Counted from the first letter of the stretch, positions 47,661-59,795 are shown. The stretch is 64,000 bases of DNA from Geosiphon pyriformis (GCA_016748015.1 JAAOMT010000439.1:773147-837146), one strand, 5' to 3'. The notes: generated by a model from the sequence alone, not told the origin. Numbers and translations are program-made.

Positions 47661-48386
47661 ATGGATTTGGAAGTCAAATTTGAAAACCACTGTGGCAATA
47701 ACAGTGAGAGTTACTGTCAAAAAATAAAGCCTACTTTAGATTCAAAAGAAAATCCAAATGTAGCATCTCCAGAACCACAGAGAGAATCTAGTTTGATTTT
47801 ATCGTCAAATGAACTGTCAACTATTAATTTAAATATTAATACATCTTCTGCGACAATTACCTTACCTCAGACTATAGTTTCTCCAAATACTTCCATCTCT
47901 TCTTCTTTTCCAACATCACCAACAATGTCCACTCCCTTAGTAATACCTCCAATAAGGGCAGCACATCGTCCACAAAGATCTGTATCTATTGAATCCCTAC
48001 CACAATATTCTACATCAATAAATGATAAGCCACCAAAATATTATCGTCCTTGGACAATGGATATGGATCCTTTTCAAGAAGTTAAACCAAGTCAATCTAA
48101 AAATTCTTGGTCAATTACCAAGAAACTTTACTTTTTTGGATTTTTTCTCTGGCCAATTTGGATAGCCGGTTCAATATGGATTTGTGCTAAGGAAAAAGAG
48201 AAACGACGATGGTGTGAGTAAAACTTTGAAATTTGATTTTGGGAGATTTTGAGGTTTTAATTTATTAATGAATTTTTATTTTACTACTCAATTTTTCCAG
48301 CCCAAAGATGTTTAATAAATAGCATAATTTCAATTGGAATTTCTACTTATATTATTGTGGCTATAGTGAAAAATATGAAAAATTGA
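47661..48386 (+). CDS. Ser/Pro-rich membrane protein, paralogue 2
   Basis: The ATG at 47661 is preferred because the open frame upstream of it has no ATG. Exon 1 is 47661-48213, the intron 48214-48300 has a GTGAGT donor and TTCCAG acceptor, and exon 2 is 48301-48386; total 212 residues. Sequence and splice site match the gene at 40913-41662. The Ser/Pro-rich stretch from SPEPQRESSLILSSNELSTI through the first membrane segment is almost unchanged. The first 40 residues and the second membrane segment (IISIGISTYIIVAIV) have diverged. Relative to paralogue 1, about ten residues (SLDMNFNEAL) are missing after position 40. Two open copies with conserved splicing suggest both may be expressed. Function unknown. 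Confidence 0.82.
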
Positions 48387-49491
48387 TTCTGAGATCGATC
48401 AGCAACAAGTCATGATTTCTCTAAATACCATGTATTTATCTTATTAGAACAACATCATATGTTGAATATAATACATCAAATATATTTATAAGGTATATAA
48501 CTAATTTTTGCAATACCATCAAAGTAATGGGTTGCTCCTCTATCGGGAATTCAATCAAGAGACAAGAATTTTTATTTCCCTCGACAATTCTGTTTCTTTC
48601 GTTTCGGTTCATATTAAAAACAGTGTCTGAGATTGCATTTAAGATTTTCTTTCTCTGAATAATCTTTACTTTTATATCACTTATTTTTCTTTTTCAAAAT
48701 CATTTGGAATTTTGGATTGAAATACTTTATAAGAAGTTAAATGGGCTATAGTTTTTGGGAGATAAGAAGTTTTTAAATGATCAAAGTCTTTGAGTTTTTA
48801 ATTTTAAATAAATGGATTTGGCCATTAATTGAAAAGTAAAATTTGTAAACTTTTTTCAGTAAAAATTATTCTTAAAAGATTTTAAGCTTTTTGGTATTTT
48901 TCAAAAAAAAATTAAATTAAATTCCTATAAATTTTGAAAAATTTTCTAGAAAGTATTAAAAATTTTTAATTTTTGTATACATCTATAAATTCCATGAAAT
49001 TTATGATAAAACTTTTTATCAATTTTTTTAAACCTTTAATCTTTGAATGGAAATAACTAATTAAAATTTCAAATTAAAATACTCATGGTAAAACTTTATA
49101 TCAATCAAGATGAATTTTTTTTTGATAAACTTTTTGAATTTTAATAAACATCAATTTAGGATGAAGTAAAAAAATCCAAAAAACCAATTAATTTCATATA
49201 GAAATTATAAAATATTTTAATCCAAATTTTGAAGAATAAAATTGTATTAAATTGAAACCTGAAAGCTCATTATGATTTTGATTTATTGGGTTTATGACCA
49301 ATGAATTCAATTTAAACTGAAATTGTAAAGCAAATTGGTTATTAAGTATTTCGGAATCTTTTTTGTTCGTTTTGATTCTGTTTGAAATCCGAGAAAATTT
49401 TATTCAGACTTTAAAGTCTAATCAGGTCAACGACCATTATTGTGTATTTTAGGTTAATAGCAACACTCAAAATTTTCTAATAAAAACTTTC
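48387..49491. other. AT-rich intergenic DNA
   Basis: Nothing recognised apart from an (AAAT)n run beginning at about 49548 in the next feature. Confidence 0.45.
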
Positions 49492-49788
49492 TTATCTGAA
49501 TAAATTTTTTCTTTTTCTTTTAAGGTATTTAAACGAAATGAATGGACGAATAAATAAATAAATAAATAAATAACCTTTAAAATAAACTCCCAAGAAAGCA
49601 AAATCTAAAAAATGCGTACATTTATCAGTTTTAAATTGGCAAATATTTCTACGAATTCCCTTTCTGGATTTATTGCATTGTTCATCTTTCACAAAATTAA
49701 TATTGACGACAATAAAATAACCCTCATCCGATTGATCAAATGTGCTCCTAAAAACATTCTTTCCCAATAATTCTGTTATCCAGCTCAT
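49492..49788 (-). CDS. Small ORF, possibly the first exon of an unknown gene
   Basis: An ATG at 49788 gives a mixed, non-repetitive protein for about 70 residues (MSWITELLGKNVFRSTFD; GYFIVVNINFVKDEQC; RRNICQFKTDKCTHFLDFAF). Its composition is unlike the surrounding AT-rich DNA. After VYFK the frame enters an (AAAT)n tract translating as YLFIYLFI, and a GT at that point could be a splice donor. No family was recognised and no following exon was identified. Confidence 0.3.
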   Translation of the reverse strand: MSWITELLGKNVFRSTFDQSDEGYFIVVNINFVKDEQCNKSRKGIRRNICQFKTDKCTHFLDFAFLGVYFKGYLFIYLFIRPFISFKYLKRKRKNLFR

Positions 49789-50164
49789 TACAATTTTTTT
49801 TTATTTTAATCAAATCTCACAAAATGGAATATAAATGTAGCAAACATATTTTTATATGAAAATAATTACTTTGAATGTTTTATTTAATAAAAATTGCTAA
49901 AATTTAATAAGAATGTTCAAGTTAATTGATGTAGTAAAATTTGATATAACAAAAATTTATGAAAAAAGCTAATAAGTGTACATATGTAGTAAATTTTGAT
50001 ATGTTTGAATAATTCGATCTCAAGAATTTTAATATTATTGCCCTAAATATTACAAATGAGGGAAAATCTATAAAAATTTTTAAAATATTTTTTTGTGTGG
50101 TAAATATTATCACCCTTAAATATTTAATAAAAAAAAACATTCACAGATCGTGCATTCCATATCT
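49789..50164. other. AT-rich upstream region of the second lipase-like gene
   Basis: No gene seen. ORFs here are AT-composition artefacts. Confidence 0.4.
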
Positions 50165-50173
50165 TATAAAAAG
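50165..50173 (+). promoter_or_regulatory. TATA box of the second lipase-like gene
   Basis: TATAAAAAG lies about 80 bases before the ATG at 50251. Confidence 0.4.
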
Positions 50174-50250
50174 AAAATCAAAACTTTTTGAAGGTAAAAC
50201 TTTTATTCTTTGGATTATAGACACTTGAATATAAAACAAAATTCTTAAAA

Positions 50251-51705
50251 ATGTCTAAAATACTTGTTAAGAATAATTTATTATTGATAGTAGTCTTATT
50301 TGCTCTTTTAATTTTATTATATCAAAGTTTATCGATATGTTACAAAAATTTAATTCATATTCAAACCCTAGAGCTCTTAAAACCATCAGTTTTATTATTT
50401 CCAAGTTTAAAAAGCTCAAATTATAATATAAATCAAACATTATATGAATTACTTAAAAATCGTGCTGTAAATCAACCACAAAAACGATTGATAAATCTTA
50501 AAATAGAGAAGAAGTTTTTGAAAAAATTAACCATGGCTGCGTATTTTTCGAATCTTGCCTACATTCCAGACCATAAAAAAATGGGAGAACCTTTTTCCAG
50601 TCAGCGTTTGAAAGGTTTTGACTATTTATTAAATTTGAAGTACTTATATGCACCTGATTTAATTCTTTTTTATTCTACGTTAAAGTTAACATGCACCATG
50701 CAGGCTCTTCATTGGTTGTACATTTTAAAGGTGATAAAAATTTATATAACTTATATTTTCATCATTCATAAACTCTTATCCAATCAGAAACTCAAATTTA
50801 AAATATTTAATTCATTAATTAAAGGACCTATGTTGACAAAAAAAGAATGGGTAACTCGAAAAACTAAGCTAGCAACATTTGAACTCGAGGGATTTCCACA
50901 CAATGACTTAATTCAGGTCGAAAAAGATTGGAGCAGCGATGTCCTTGCCATCAAAGAAGAACTAAACGATTGGATTTTTCATTCAATACAACATGCTGAA
51001 ACCAATTATTGGACAAAAACTGTTAAAAATATCCTATTTACTGGGCATGCAATTGGTGGTGGTATGTTTTCAATGAAAAAATTATAAAATACAATCAATT
51101 AAATATTAACTTACTAAGACAATTTAATAGCTTATGCAACAATCGCTGCACTGCATTGGAGAATTGGTTCAAGTTATTTCGATATTAATAATAGTCTTAA
51201 AATTGATTTTGCTGCTTTAAAACTCCAAGTTATTACCTTTGGTGCTCCTAGGGTTGGTAATGCTGTATTTGCACGACTAGTCAACAAACTGTTAGATGTT
51301 TTCCGAATCACCTATTTTAACGATCATGTGCCACACTTTCCAAAGTATGAGGTTGATAAAAAGAATCTTTTGCAACATTCAGAGACAGAGTATTGGATTT
51401 TGCCATCATGTGAATGTCCAAATAATGGAGAAGATTTATTTTATGAGTGCAGGGGATTTGACTATGGGTTAAAAGGTTGGAAACAGCAGTATATTGGATT
51501 GCCAATGACTTTAGTTCCAGAGAGGGGCATGTCTGGAGAAAATGAGGTTGGTCTTTGATTATTATTATTATTATTATTATTACCGAAATTTATTTTTATA
51601 AAATTTTAACTTTTAAAGGAATGCAATGCTGCCCAGCGAATAAAGAATATACCGGATAATTGTATACATTTGGGACCATACTTTGGAATAATAATGAATA
51701 ATTAG
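50251..51705 (+). CDS. Class-3 lipase-like protein with N-terminal anchor; nucleophile Ser replaced by Ala
   Basis: Proposed exons: 50251-50614, 50704-50730, 50825-51061, 51131-51546 and 51619-51705, totalling 1131 nt (376 residues) with no internal stop. A signal anchor (NLLLIVVLFALLILLY) is followed by KLTMAAYFSNLAYIP, the usual class-3 lipase start, and SSLVVHFKGP...KKEWV. The elbow is NILFTGHAIGGAYATIAAL, where GHSLGG is canonical. Then come VITFGAPRVGNAVFARLV, FRITYFNDHVPHFP (acid present), HSETEYWILP and NCIHLGPYFG (likely His). The intron 50615-50703 also reads openly, so an unspliced reading loses the lipase frame at 50700; removing it restores the frame, leaving a 27-nt exon. Gene order and family match the gene at 11.1 kb, but the sequence is quite diverged. 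It is probably a secreted or membrane lipase-fold protein without normal catalysis. Confidence 0.78.
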
Positions 51706-52098
51706 GAGAGAATTATGATGAATTTTTCAAAGCGATTTTTAATTTAGGGCGAATTTTGACCTTGGCTCTTTGCTTGATTAATTAATAAATACGAACCTAA
51801 GCAATTTTAAATTTACTCAGCAAAGAATATTTTTAGTTTCAATTAAATTTGGTTTATATTAAGTTGGTTTTCTTTGATAAAAAGAAATATGTTAAATGCA
51901 AAATTGGAACTTTTTGTTTATTTTCTAGTCAAAAAAAAATCTGAATTTATTTCATGTAAAAAAAAATATATATCTTGTCTATTGAATTCTTTGATTTAAT
52001 AACTGATAAAAATTTATTTTAATATTATAAATAATCATAATTATAATAAGAAAAAAAAATTTATTATTATGAATATTAATCTTTGCGATTTTAAATAT

Positions 52099-52163
<65 letters not shown>

Positions 52164-52489
52164 TGTTCTTTAGCTCGAATATTGAATTTTAAAAACATTG
52201 ATTATAAAGATATTTGAAGAAAATACCAAGAATTTTTTTTCAAAAAAAGTAAAAAGAAACAAAATTTTTGATCATGCATTTGAAAAAAAATTAATAATAC
52301 CAAATATTGACTTTTTAACCAAATTATACATTTAAAAAAATACATTATAATAATATTATTAACAGTACAATTATCAAATAATTATCGAATTTTGGTTTAG
52401 GAATACCTAATTTTCAAAAAATAGATAAATTTTTGTAATCACACAATATAAAAACTAAATATAACTTTTAAAAAGCTAAAAAAATATAT
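51706..52489. other. AT-rich DNA with an (AAT)n microsatellite
   Basis: The AAT run is at 52101-52160, about 20 units. Nothing else was seen. Confidence 0.5.
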
Positions 52490-53170
52490 CAATGATGACT
52501 CCGCCTATGGTTTTTAATTTCATTGTAAATTTTTGAGAACCCAACTTAGGGGGAAATATTTTTGCGGTTTCCTGTTGCGCCTTTTAACATTATCCATGAT
52601 CGAGTGAGTATTATCTAAAATCTCCGATGTATCTAAATCTCCATTTTTGAAAAGAGAGCCAAATTTCTGGTTTTATTTTATAACGGTGTCATGAATATAG
52701 AAGACAACGCTATGCCTTGAGCCAGCCGTTATTGGAAAGTTCTCGTGAACTAAATGACGTGATCGAAAAGCGATTGATTGTCTTTGCTTGACCATAACAG
52801 CAACTTAAGTTCAGGAAATGCTAGATGCCCACCCTCAAACGTTCCGAGAGGGCAGACAATACAGAGTGTATTACGATGATCTTTTAGATCTCGATGAAAT
52901 TGGCAGATGCTATTAAAGTTAATATTAATAGTGGGGAAGGCTCCAAAATTTTCGAGCCTAAGTTGAGTTTTTTCATTTTAGCGTATAATGCCGGATATGC
53001 GTTGTTAAGATAATCGTTTAATGCGTCGGAAAGTGGCTGAAGTCTTCGGATCAAATCCTGAACACACTTATGATGCTGCTGGGAATGTGAAGAAGCAGTA
53101 TTCGAAATGACATATGGTAAGTTGCAGAAAGAATAATGCGAGGCTTGGAGATTTGAGAAGATAAATAATA
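52490..53170 (-). pseudogene. TET/JBP-like 2-oxoglutarate/Fe(II) dioxygenase relic
   Basis: Minus strand, read in three successive frames. First comes LIRRLQPLSDALNDYLNNAY with KMKKLNLGSK. After a shift: FGAFPTININFNSICQFHRD with LKDHRNTLC, where HRD is the Fe-binding HxD. Then TFEGGHLAFPELKLLL. After another shift: SIAFRSRHLVHENFP and TAGSRHSVVFYIHD, carrying the distal His (VHEN) and the Arg for 2-oxoglutarate. This order matches the fungal TET/JBP-like superfamily, enzymes that oxidise modified bases and are often spread with KDZ-type transposons. At least two frameshifts and a stop (TAA after HDTVIK) make it non-functional. The family assignment is by motif, not by search. Confidence 0.58.
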
Positions 53171-53289
53171 AAAATAAAATTTTTGTGTCGCACAGTTTTA
53201 TAAAAATACTCAAAAAGAAATACGAATTCAAACACCACACCCTATTTACTACATTCTCAAATGCTAACAACACCAAATATAAGAATAAT

Positions 53290-54600
53290 AGAACATGAAA
53301 ATGTCAAGCAGTAAGTTAAAATTAATTGTTATTTTTATATTAATTTTGGATATATTGAATCAATTCAATTGATATGCGCATTTGAAAAAAATCCATCTGA
53401 ATTGGTGAAATTAATAGGAGAAAATTTTACTAATGAAATTTTTTCCTATCGAAGACAGGTACTCAGTATGCGAATAAGAAATTTAGAAAAATACTTTAGA
53501 AATACATTAAATGTAAGCTAATTTATTTTTTAATTGAATAATTTATTATAATTATATTAAATTAGCATATTTAATTTATATATATAGAAAAACGGAAAAG
53601 ATTTTAAGTTCGCAATTCTAGAAGAAATAAAAGGAGTAAACAAAAATAAATTTAGAAAAAATATTGATGGATTTGTTAGTATTAAATTATATTTAAGCAT
53701 AAAAAAAACTTAGTTCTAATAAATATTTTAAAGTTTCTAAAGTTATAACTCAGTTGATTTATTTTCAAGACCTTCAAGAAGAATTGGAGAAAGAAAATTT
53801 ACTATAAATCATATCGTTTCTTTGTTCAAGTTTTATGAAACAACATTTGGAACCTTGAAATTTGACTGGATAAAAGTGCATACACAGTTAACTGATTCTG
53901 AAATTGTATCAGTTGATATTAAAGGTATTCATTAATTTAATAATTGTAATTATTATTATAATTGGCTATTAATTTTTAATTTTATTTCAATAAAAAAAAG
54001 GCGTTCGACATAGAAATAACAAGGAAATATGGCATCTGGAGGTTTCAGGACCACCAAGTAATCCTACAATTTCTCATATGGTGAATGATACAAAGAAAGC
54101 TTTAGATACAGATATATTGAATTTAGTGGAAATATTAAGAGATCATCTTGATATTTGACTTGAAAATAGCAAAGAAAATTAAGGTTTCAGCATAGAAGTT
54201 AAGCATATATTGTTTTATAAAATTAATTATTAATTATTAAACATTAATCATATTTTATTTTTAATTTTTAATTTTCAGCATATCGGTTAACATTTTATGC
54301 TCTTAATATGCTTGCAGATGGCTAAACATCCGCAGAATTGCCATTTAATTTTGATTCACGGTCAAAATATATGGCAATTATACGAATGATGGCAATTTTA
54401 CATGTAAGAAAAACATATTGTAAAATTAATTTTATTTAAATATTTCACAACTTTTATTATTATTATCATTATTATTATTCTTAGGATGAACTAATCAGCA
54501 AATGGATATCTTGAATGAGATTGATACTATCATATTTCCTTGTCAAGGCAAAAGTGTACGTAATGTATTACCTATTCCATGAAATTTATGAGATATATTA
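53290..54600 (+). pseudogene. Multi-exon gene relic, family seen in Rhizophagus, function unknown
   Basis: Open pieces in order: PSELVKLIGENFTNEIFSYR (53380 onward, donor GTAAGC near 53512), NGKDFKFAILEEIKGVNKNK (about 53590), ERKFTINHIVSLFKFYETTF and DWIKVHTQLTDSEIVSVDIK (53790-53925). After a canonical intron come NKEIWHLEVSGPPSNPTISH and MVNDTKKALDTDILNLVEIL (54020-54155), a stop, YRLTFYALNMLADG, YMAIIRMMAILH and NEIDTIIFPCQGKSVRNVLP (54510-54580). Several stops break it. I recall similar Rhizophagus proteins but no assigned function. The KEIWHLEVSGPP strand recalls restriction-like nucleases, but I cannot support that. Confidence 0.5.
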
Positions 54601-57600
54601 AAAAAAAATGGTTGTGATAGTTAATTTTTTATGTTTAATAATTTACAACTCATAATTTAAATGAATTTTAACATTAAATTTAATTAACAGTCGAGCAAAA
54701 TTTAGTTTGATATTACTGATTTGTTGATAAAGTTTTTCATTATAATTTGAGATTAAATAAAAGATCGAAGCAAAGAAATAAAATTAAAATTGGATAAATT
54801 AAACAGAATTATATTGTTGACCGAAACCAAGTCTCAAAATTAGCTGCAATATTTTTTAATGAGAATTAAATTTCAATCCTTTTGGATGCAACAACTCCTT
54901 TGCCCATACTCCCAAAACATCTCAGCTAAGAAACTTTCAAAAAAATTTCTCAGAATGAAGAAATTACTTCGAGGCACAAAAGGCCCAAGAGTTGCTTAAG
55001 TGGAAGTATGTTCAGTTGAGGGCCAAAAGTTCTGCCTTTGTTGTTTGTATGGATCTGCTGAGTTCTACATGAAAGATACAATTGTTTGCTGAGTCTATTG
55101 CTGTAACATAATTGTAATTATCTAGTGTTGAATCACTGATCTTGTTTCATTACCTGTAATCTTTGTTGTATTATTATGTTTATGAGATTTTCTCGAAATT
55201 TTATTTGCAACCAATTCCTAAATCTCAAAGAAAACTGTTTTTCAATAAATATAGGATTAAAATTAGAGTTAGAGTTGCCCAATAAATACATCTTGAAAAC
55301 ATTAAAAGTTCACAAAACTGATTAATTAATTAGCATAAATAATACCAGAAAATTCCTTTACATATCTGTTTAAAACACTATGCTACTTTTTTTATTTTTG
55401 AAAAGAAAAAAAACAAAATTCTTGATTGATAGTTTAGTAATTAAATAAAACTATAAAATCAAGTAAAGCGAAAATTATTAAACTTTTTACAAGTCAAATC
55501 ATTTTTTAATGATCTGTATTGTCATTAAAATTAATGCTATTATAATTGTTAAAATGTTAAAAGGTGTTTTAGATTACTCAAATATTAATTATAAAGTTGT
55601 TATTAATATATTTAATATCAAGTAATTGTAAAAAAATTGTTTAAGTTACAATTAATTATTTTAAACGAAATTAATTTAATATTTGTAAAAGAAGTAATTA
55701 GAAATTGCAGACAATGACAATTATAATTAATATATTTTAAAATAGGCAAGTTTTTTTTAAAATTATTACAAGGTTTGAAATAATAGTAATCTAATAATTA
55801 CATTTTAAACTTTAAAAAATGTCTAGTGTAAATTTATGTGAAAATAATATTGAATAATCACTGAAATAATTTTTAAGTAATTTTATTCATAATATAAAAA
55901 AGAGTTATGAATATTTTATTTTATAATAACATTATTATAAAAATTAAGCCTGTTTATAACAAAAAATTTTTTATATTGATATTTTAAAAATTTTTAATTT
56001 ATTTAGTTTAAATTTAAAACTTATTTTAAATCAATAAATAATTTTACCATCACAAAAAAAATTAATATTTAAAAATAATAAATGTATTTTTGAAGTTTTT
56101 TATTTAAATATCCAATTTCTGTATTGAATTTTTAAAAAAGATTATATATTATTTGAATAATTACGTACAGATATCAATTCTTTTCATAAATTTTCAATCT
56201 TATATTTTTGAAATTTTATGATGTTGTGACATAAAGAAACTGCTATTCTTTTTTTCAAAGTAAAATATCTTTAAAAATTGATATCATTTGATAATTGTTC
56301 AATATAAATGCTGATTAGAATAAAATTTTTTATGAATATTTAAGTAAGTCTTTAAAATGTTAATAAAATATATAAAAATGCTTTGTTTAATTTAAAGATT
56401 AATTAAATAATTTATTTGGATTAAATTACCAAGCTGAAAATTTTTAAGAGACAATCAGAAAATATTGTAACTATTTAATTGATTATATAAATGTATAATG
56501 AATTATTTTTATAAAAATTTAAATCATTTTAAGATAAAAGTAAAAATATCTTTTTACATATTTAAAAGTATTAATTAAAACATTAAATGTTATTTAAGGT
56601 TTTATTAACTTTTTAATTTCAGTATTGACTATTAAGTTCTAAACATGATAAATGAAACATATCCACTATAAGAAATAAACTTGAGTCTAACAGAAAAAAG
56701 TTTTAATTAATTGTATTTTAGTATGATAGCAGTTTAGCCTGACCAACTTGAAATTCAAATCACCCTTATTTGATATTTTTTGACTAATTGGTTTATAAAA
56801 ATCGACTTGGAGAGAATCTTTTCTCTTTAGAATAACTCAACCGAATAATTAATGATCCGAAAATCTTCGATTGGAGCATCCGAAGTTTAAAAATAAATTG
56901 AAAGCTGATAAAAATAAGAAATTAAAAGGAGCGGTTGATAAAAAAATTTTGTTTTAGTATTAGGCAAACTAAAAATAATTATATTATAAAAATGTTTATT
57001 ACTAAAGCATAACGTTAAAATTTAGAAGTTCAATTATTTTACCTATTAATAGAATAAAGTCTTAATAGATTATTTGATAAATGTAAATGTTCCTGTTCAC
57101 AGATATGTAAAAGTTAAACACAATAATTAATAAAAGCTATACAAGCAACAAAGGGTCTTATGATTAAATCATACGACTCATTTGTTTAATGGGAAATTTG
57201 TTTGGCCAAAAAATAATTTTAAATTTTTTTTCTGAAATGATCAATAGTTCTAATCTAAATTCTATCAAAATATGTGGAGTATAATTGTGGAAATTTAAAA
57301 CAACGTATGTTAGAATATCTATTAGAATTTGAGCATTTTGTAATGAAAGAGCGAGAAGATATCTTGCATGATATTTTAAATAAGTTAAGTAACTACTAAT
57401 AAAACTTGTGATTGTACTTATCATAAGTACAACCGTTTTCAATTACCGAACGAGCCATTTAGTGTAAAACTGTCATTACACAATGTAATTATTATTATTA
57501 TTATTATTATTATTATAGCAATCTTTTCATAAAATATATATTTATTCTATATTATATTGACTGTACCATTATTTATATTCCATTCAATATATTTTAAAAT

Positions 57601-59127
57601 ACATTGTATATATTTAAGAGTTATTTTATATATTATTTTTTAAATTTTATTAATAATTTTTATATACATTAAAGTCAAAAATTCTTAAGAAAATTTAATA
57701 AATGCTAGAATATAAATTATCATTAAAAAAAAATTCTGTTTATAAAATTGACCTTTATTGTGGTTTGAAAATTATAAAATTCAAATATAAAAACATTGAA
57801 TTAATAATTTAATTCATTAGAAAATTTTTTGATTTATTAATAAAAAATATTATAAAAATATTAGTCCTAATGTTTAAAATTAAATTATCAAATTTGTAAA
57901 ATATATGATAATACCCAATCTAAAAGCTAATTTATTTTTAAATTTTGATTTTTGATAAATTAAAATAATTTTCATTTAAATTTGGTCTATAAATTGATAA
58001 TTATTAATATACCACATCAATATGAAATATACTGTAGCAGATTTAATATAAATATAAGTTTTAGAAAGTCCATAAAATTATATTCTGACTTTATTAACTT
58101 TATTAATTTTTTCTTTAAGAAAATATACATTACAAATTTTTTTGGAAATGTTTACTTTATTAATGAGTCGAATAATTCAATTACAAAATCTACCATATAT
58201 AAATTACAAAAATAACTGATTGAAAAATAAATCATTTAAGCACTTAAAAGCTCTTTTGTTAGAAATTAAATGCTTGCTATTCATCACATATTGTGCCCAA
58301 TGCGTAGTTAAAAATATACCTAAGCAGAAAAGTGAGTGTTGACTGTTAAATTTTCTTGGAGACAAGTTGAAAAATGCCTTGAAGAATTTGATTTTGTGAG
58401 AAAATATACCTTTTGACATCTCGAACTACATAAAAATCTGATTTTCCCCATTTTTTTATTCTTTTAGTAAAGATTTTAAAGTAATAGTCATAAAACATTT
58501 TTCCATCTATTTGTACAAAAAAACTAAATTAGACTTTCATATTTTGGTAAATTATGTCATATTCTCTTTTTAAAATAATTTGATCGAAATTATTCTTAAA
58601 ACTCAGTCCTCTTTGCTAATCATTAGAAATTGCAAGAATTTTTAGCTTCTATTTCATTTGAAGAAAAAAAAAAAGAACCATAACACCAGTCATCTTTACA
58701 AGCACTGCCTATAGTATTCCCCTACTATAATACCCTTCATATTTACAAAAAATGACACATGAGTTCTGTAATTAAGATTCGAAACAATAATGATGATAAC
58801 AGGGGGGTATGGCAGGGAGATGACAAAAAAAATTTCTCACCCAGAAAAATTTTAAGGGTTCAGAGTTTGTGCTTTATGCCTATGTAGTTTTATGTGAACC
58901 TGGCACTATTAACATGAGATAGATCTTGATTGCCATTTTCTATTTTCCACTTTATCTTTGCTCTTAAAAAAAATTAGTAATTAAAAATATTTTTGATCAA
59001 AACATCATGATATTATAAATCCTTTTTTGGCTAAGATGAGCTGCTGTTCTAAAATTACATCATTTCAAAGGGAGTACTATGTTTATGATGAATGACCTAA
59101 TTATTTGAAAAATTTTTTATATAAAAA
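54601..59127. other. Long AT-rich region without supportable genes
   Basis: A less AT-rich patch at about 54830-55130 (SAFVVCMDLLSST in one frame) may be an old mobile-element scrap. An (ATT)n run lies at 57488-57516. Minus-strand ORFs at 57164-57442 and 58204-58419 have no recognisable features. Confidence 0.4.
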
Positions 59128-59392
59128 CAGTCCTTCCTTCCTTTATCATTCCATTCATTTCTTTATCGCTTCCCTTCCTTTTCTTCCTTCCCTTTCTTTA
59201 TCACTTCCCTTCTTTCTCTTCCTTTCTTTATTGCTTCCCTTCCTTCTCTTCCTTCTCTTCCTTTCTTTATTGCTTCCCTTCCTTCCCTTCCTTTTTTTAT
59301 CGCTTACCTTCCTTCATTTTTTCTCTTTCTTTTTTCGTCCCCCCTTTCTTTCATTCTCCCTTCCTGTCCTTTTCTCTCTCTTCGTTCCTATA
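59128..59392 (+). repeat. Polypyrimidine minisatellite (CTTCC/CTTTC)n
   Basis: About 265 bases almost free of purines on the plus strand, built from imperfect units such as CTTCCTTTCTTTATTGCTTC. The Leu/Phe/Ser-rich ORF across it is an artefact. Confidence 0.9.
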
Positions 59393-59395
59393 TAA
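59389..59395 (+). promoter_or_regulatory. TATA-like box after the polypyrimidine tract
   Basis: CCTATATAAGG lies directly at the end of the tract and about 150 bases before the relic gene. It could be the relic's former promoter. Confidence 0.3.
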
Positions 59396-59569
59396 GGTGA
59401 GTTTCGCTGTGTATTATACTTGTTAAAAAGTTAAAACGTTAAAAAATAAAAAGATGAAAAAATAAAAAAAATGATTTTTTCGGGCGATTTTTTAAGATAA
59501 TTGTAGATTACCTCTATAATTATTTTGGGTGCACATTTTTCTTCTTGAATATTCGTCACTTAATATACC

Positions 59570-59795
59570 ACAATTGTATACTGTACTGGTCGACTTTACA
59601 TAGCTCTTTTACGTCAATAGCAATTGGGAAGTATCTGGATGGGCACGCACCAGAAAAGTGGTTATACGAACACTTTTTACAACTCTATCATCATACTATC
59701 CTCTTCAAGCTGCCATTCAACGATGTTTGGAGTTCACTAGATGGGGCTTGGCGCAAAAGATTTCGCGGGGCAATTAATTCACGCAATGGAAGCGT
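59570..59795 (+). repeat. Inverted repeat arm 1 (around the relic gene)
   Basis: About 90 percent identical by eye to the reverse complement of 61035-61257. Shared stretches include ACATAGCTCTTTTACGTCAA, TATCTGGATGGGCACGCACC and TGTTTGGAGTTCACTAGATG. Confidence 0.88.

Noticed and set aside
57164-57442. 92-residue minus-strand ORF
   Set aside because: Starts at TTG; hydrophobic AT-rich composition only.
59105-59395. 96-residue Leu/Phe/Ser-rich ORF
   Set aside because: Translation of the polypyrimidine tract; no gene context.
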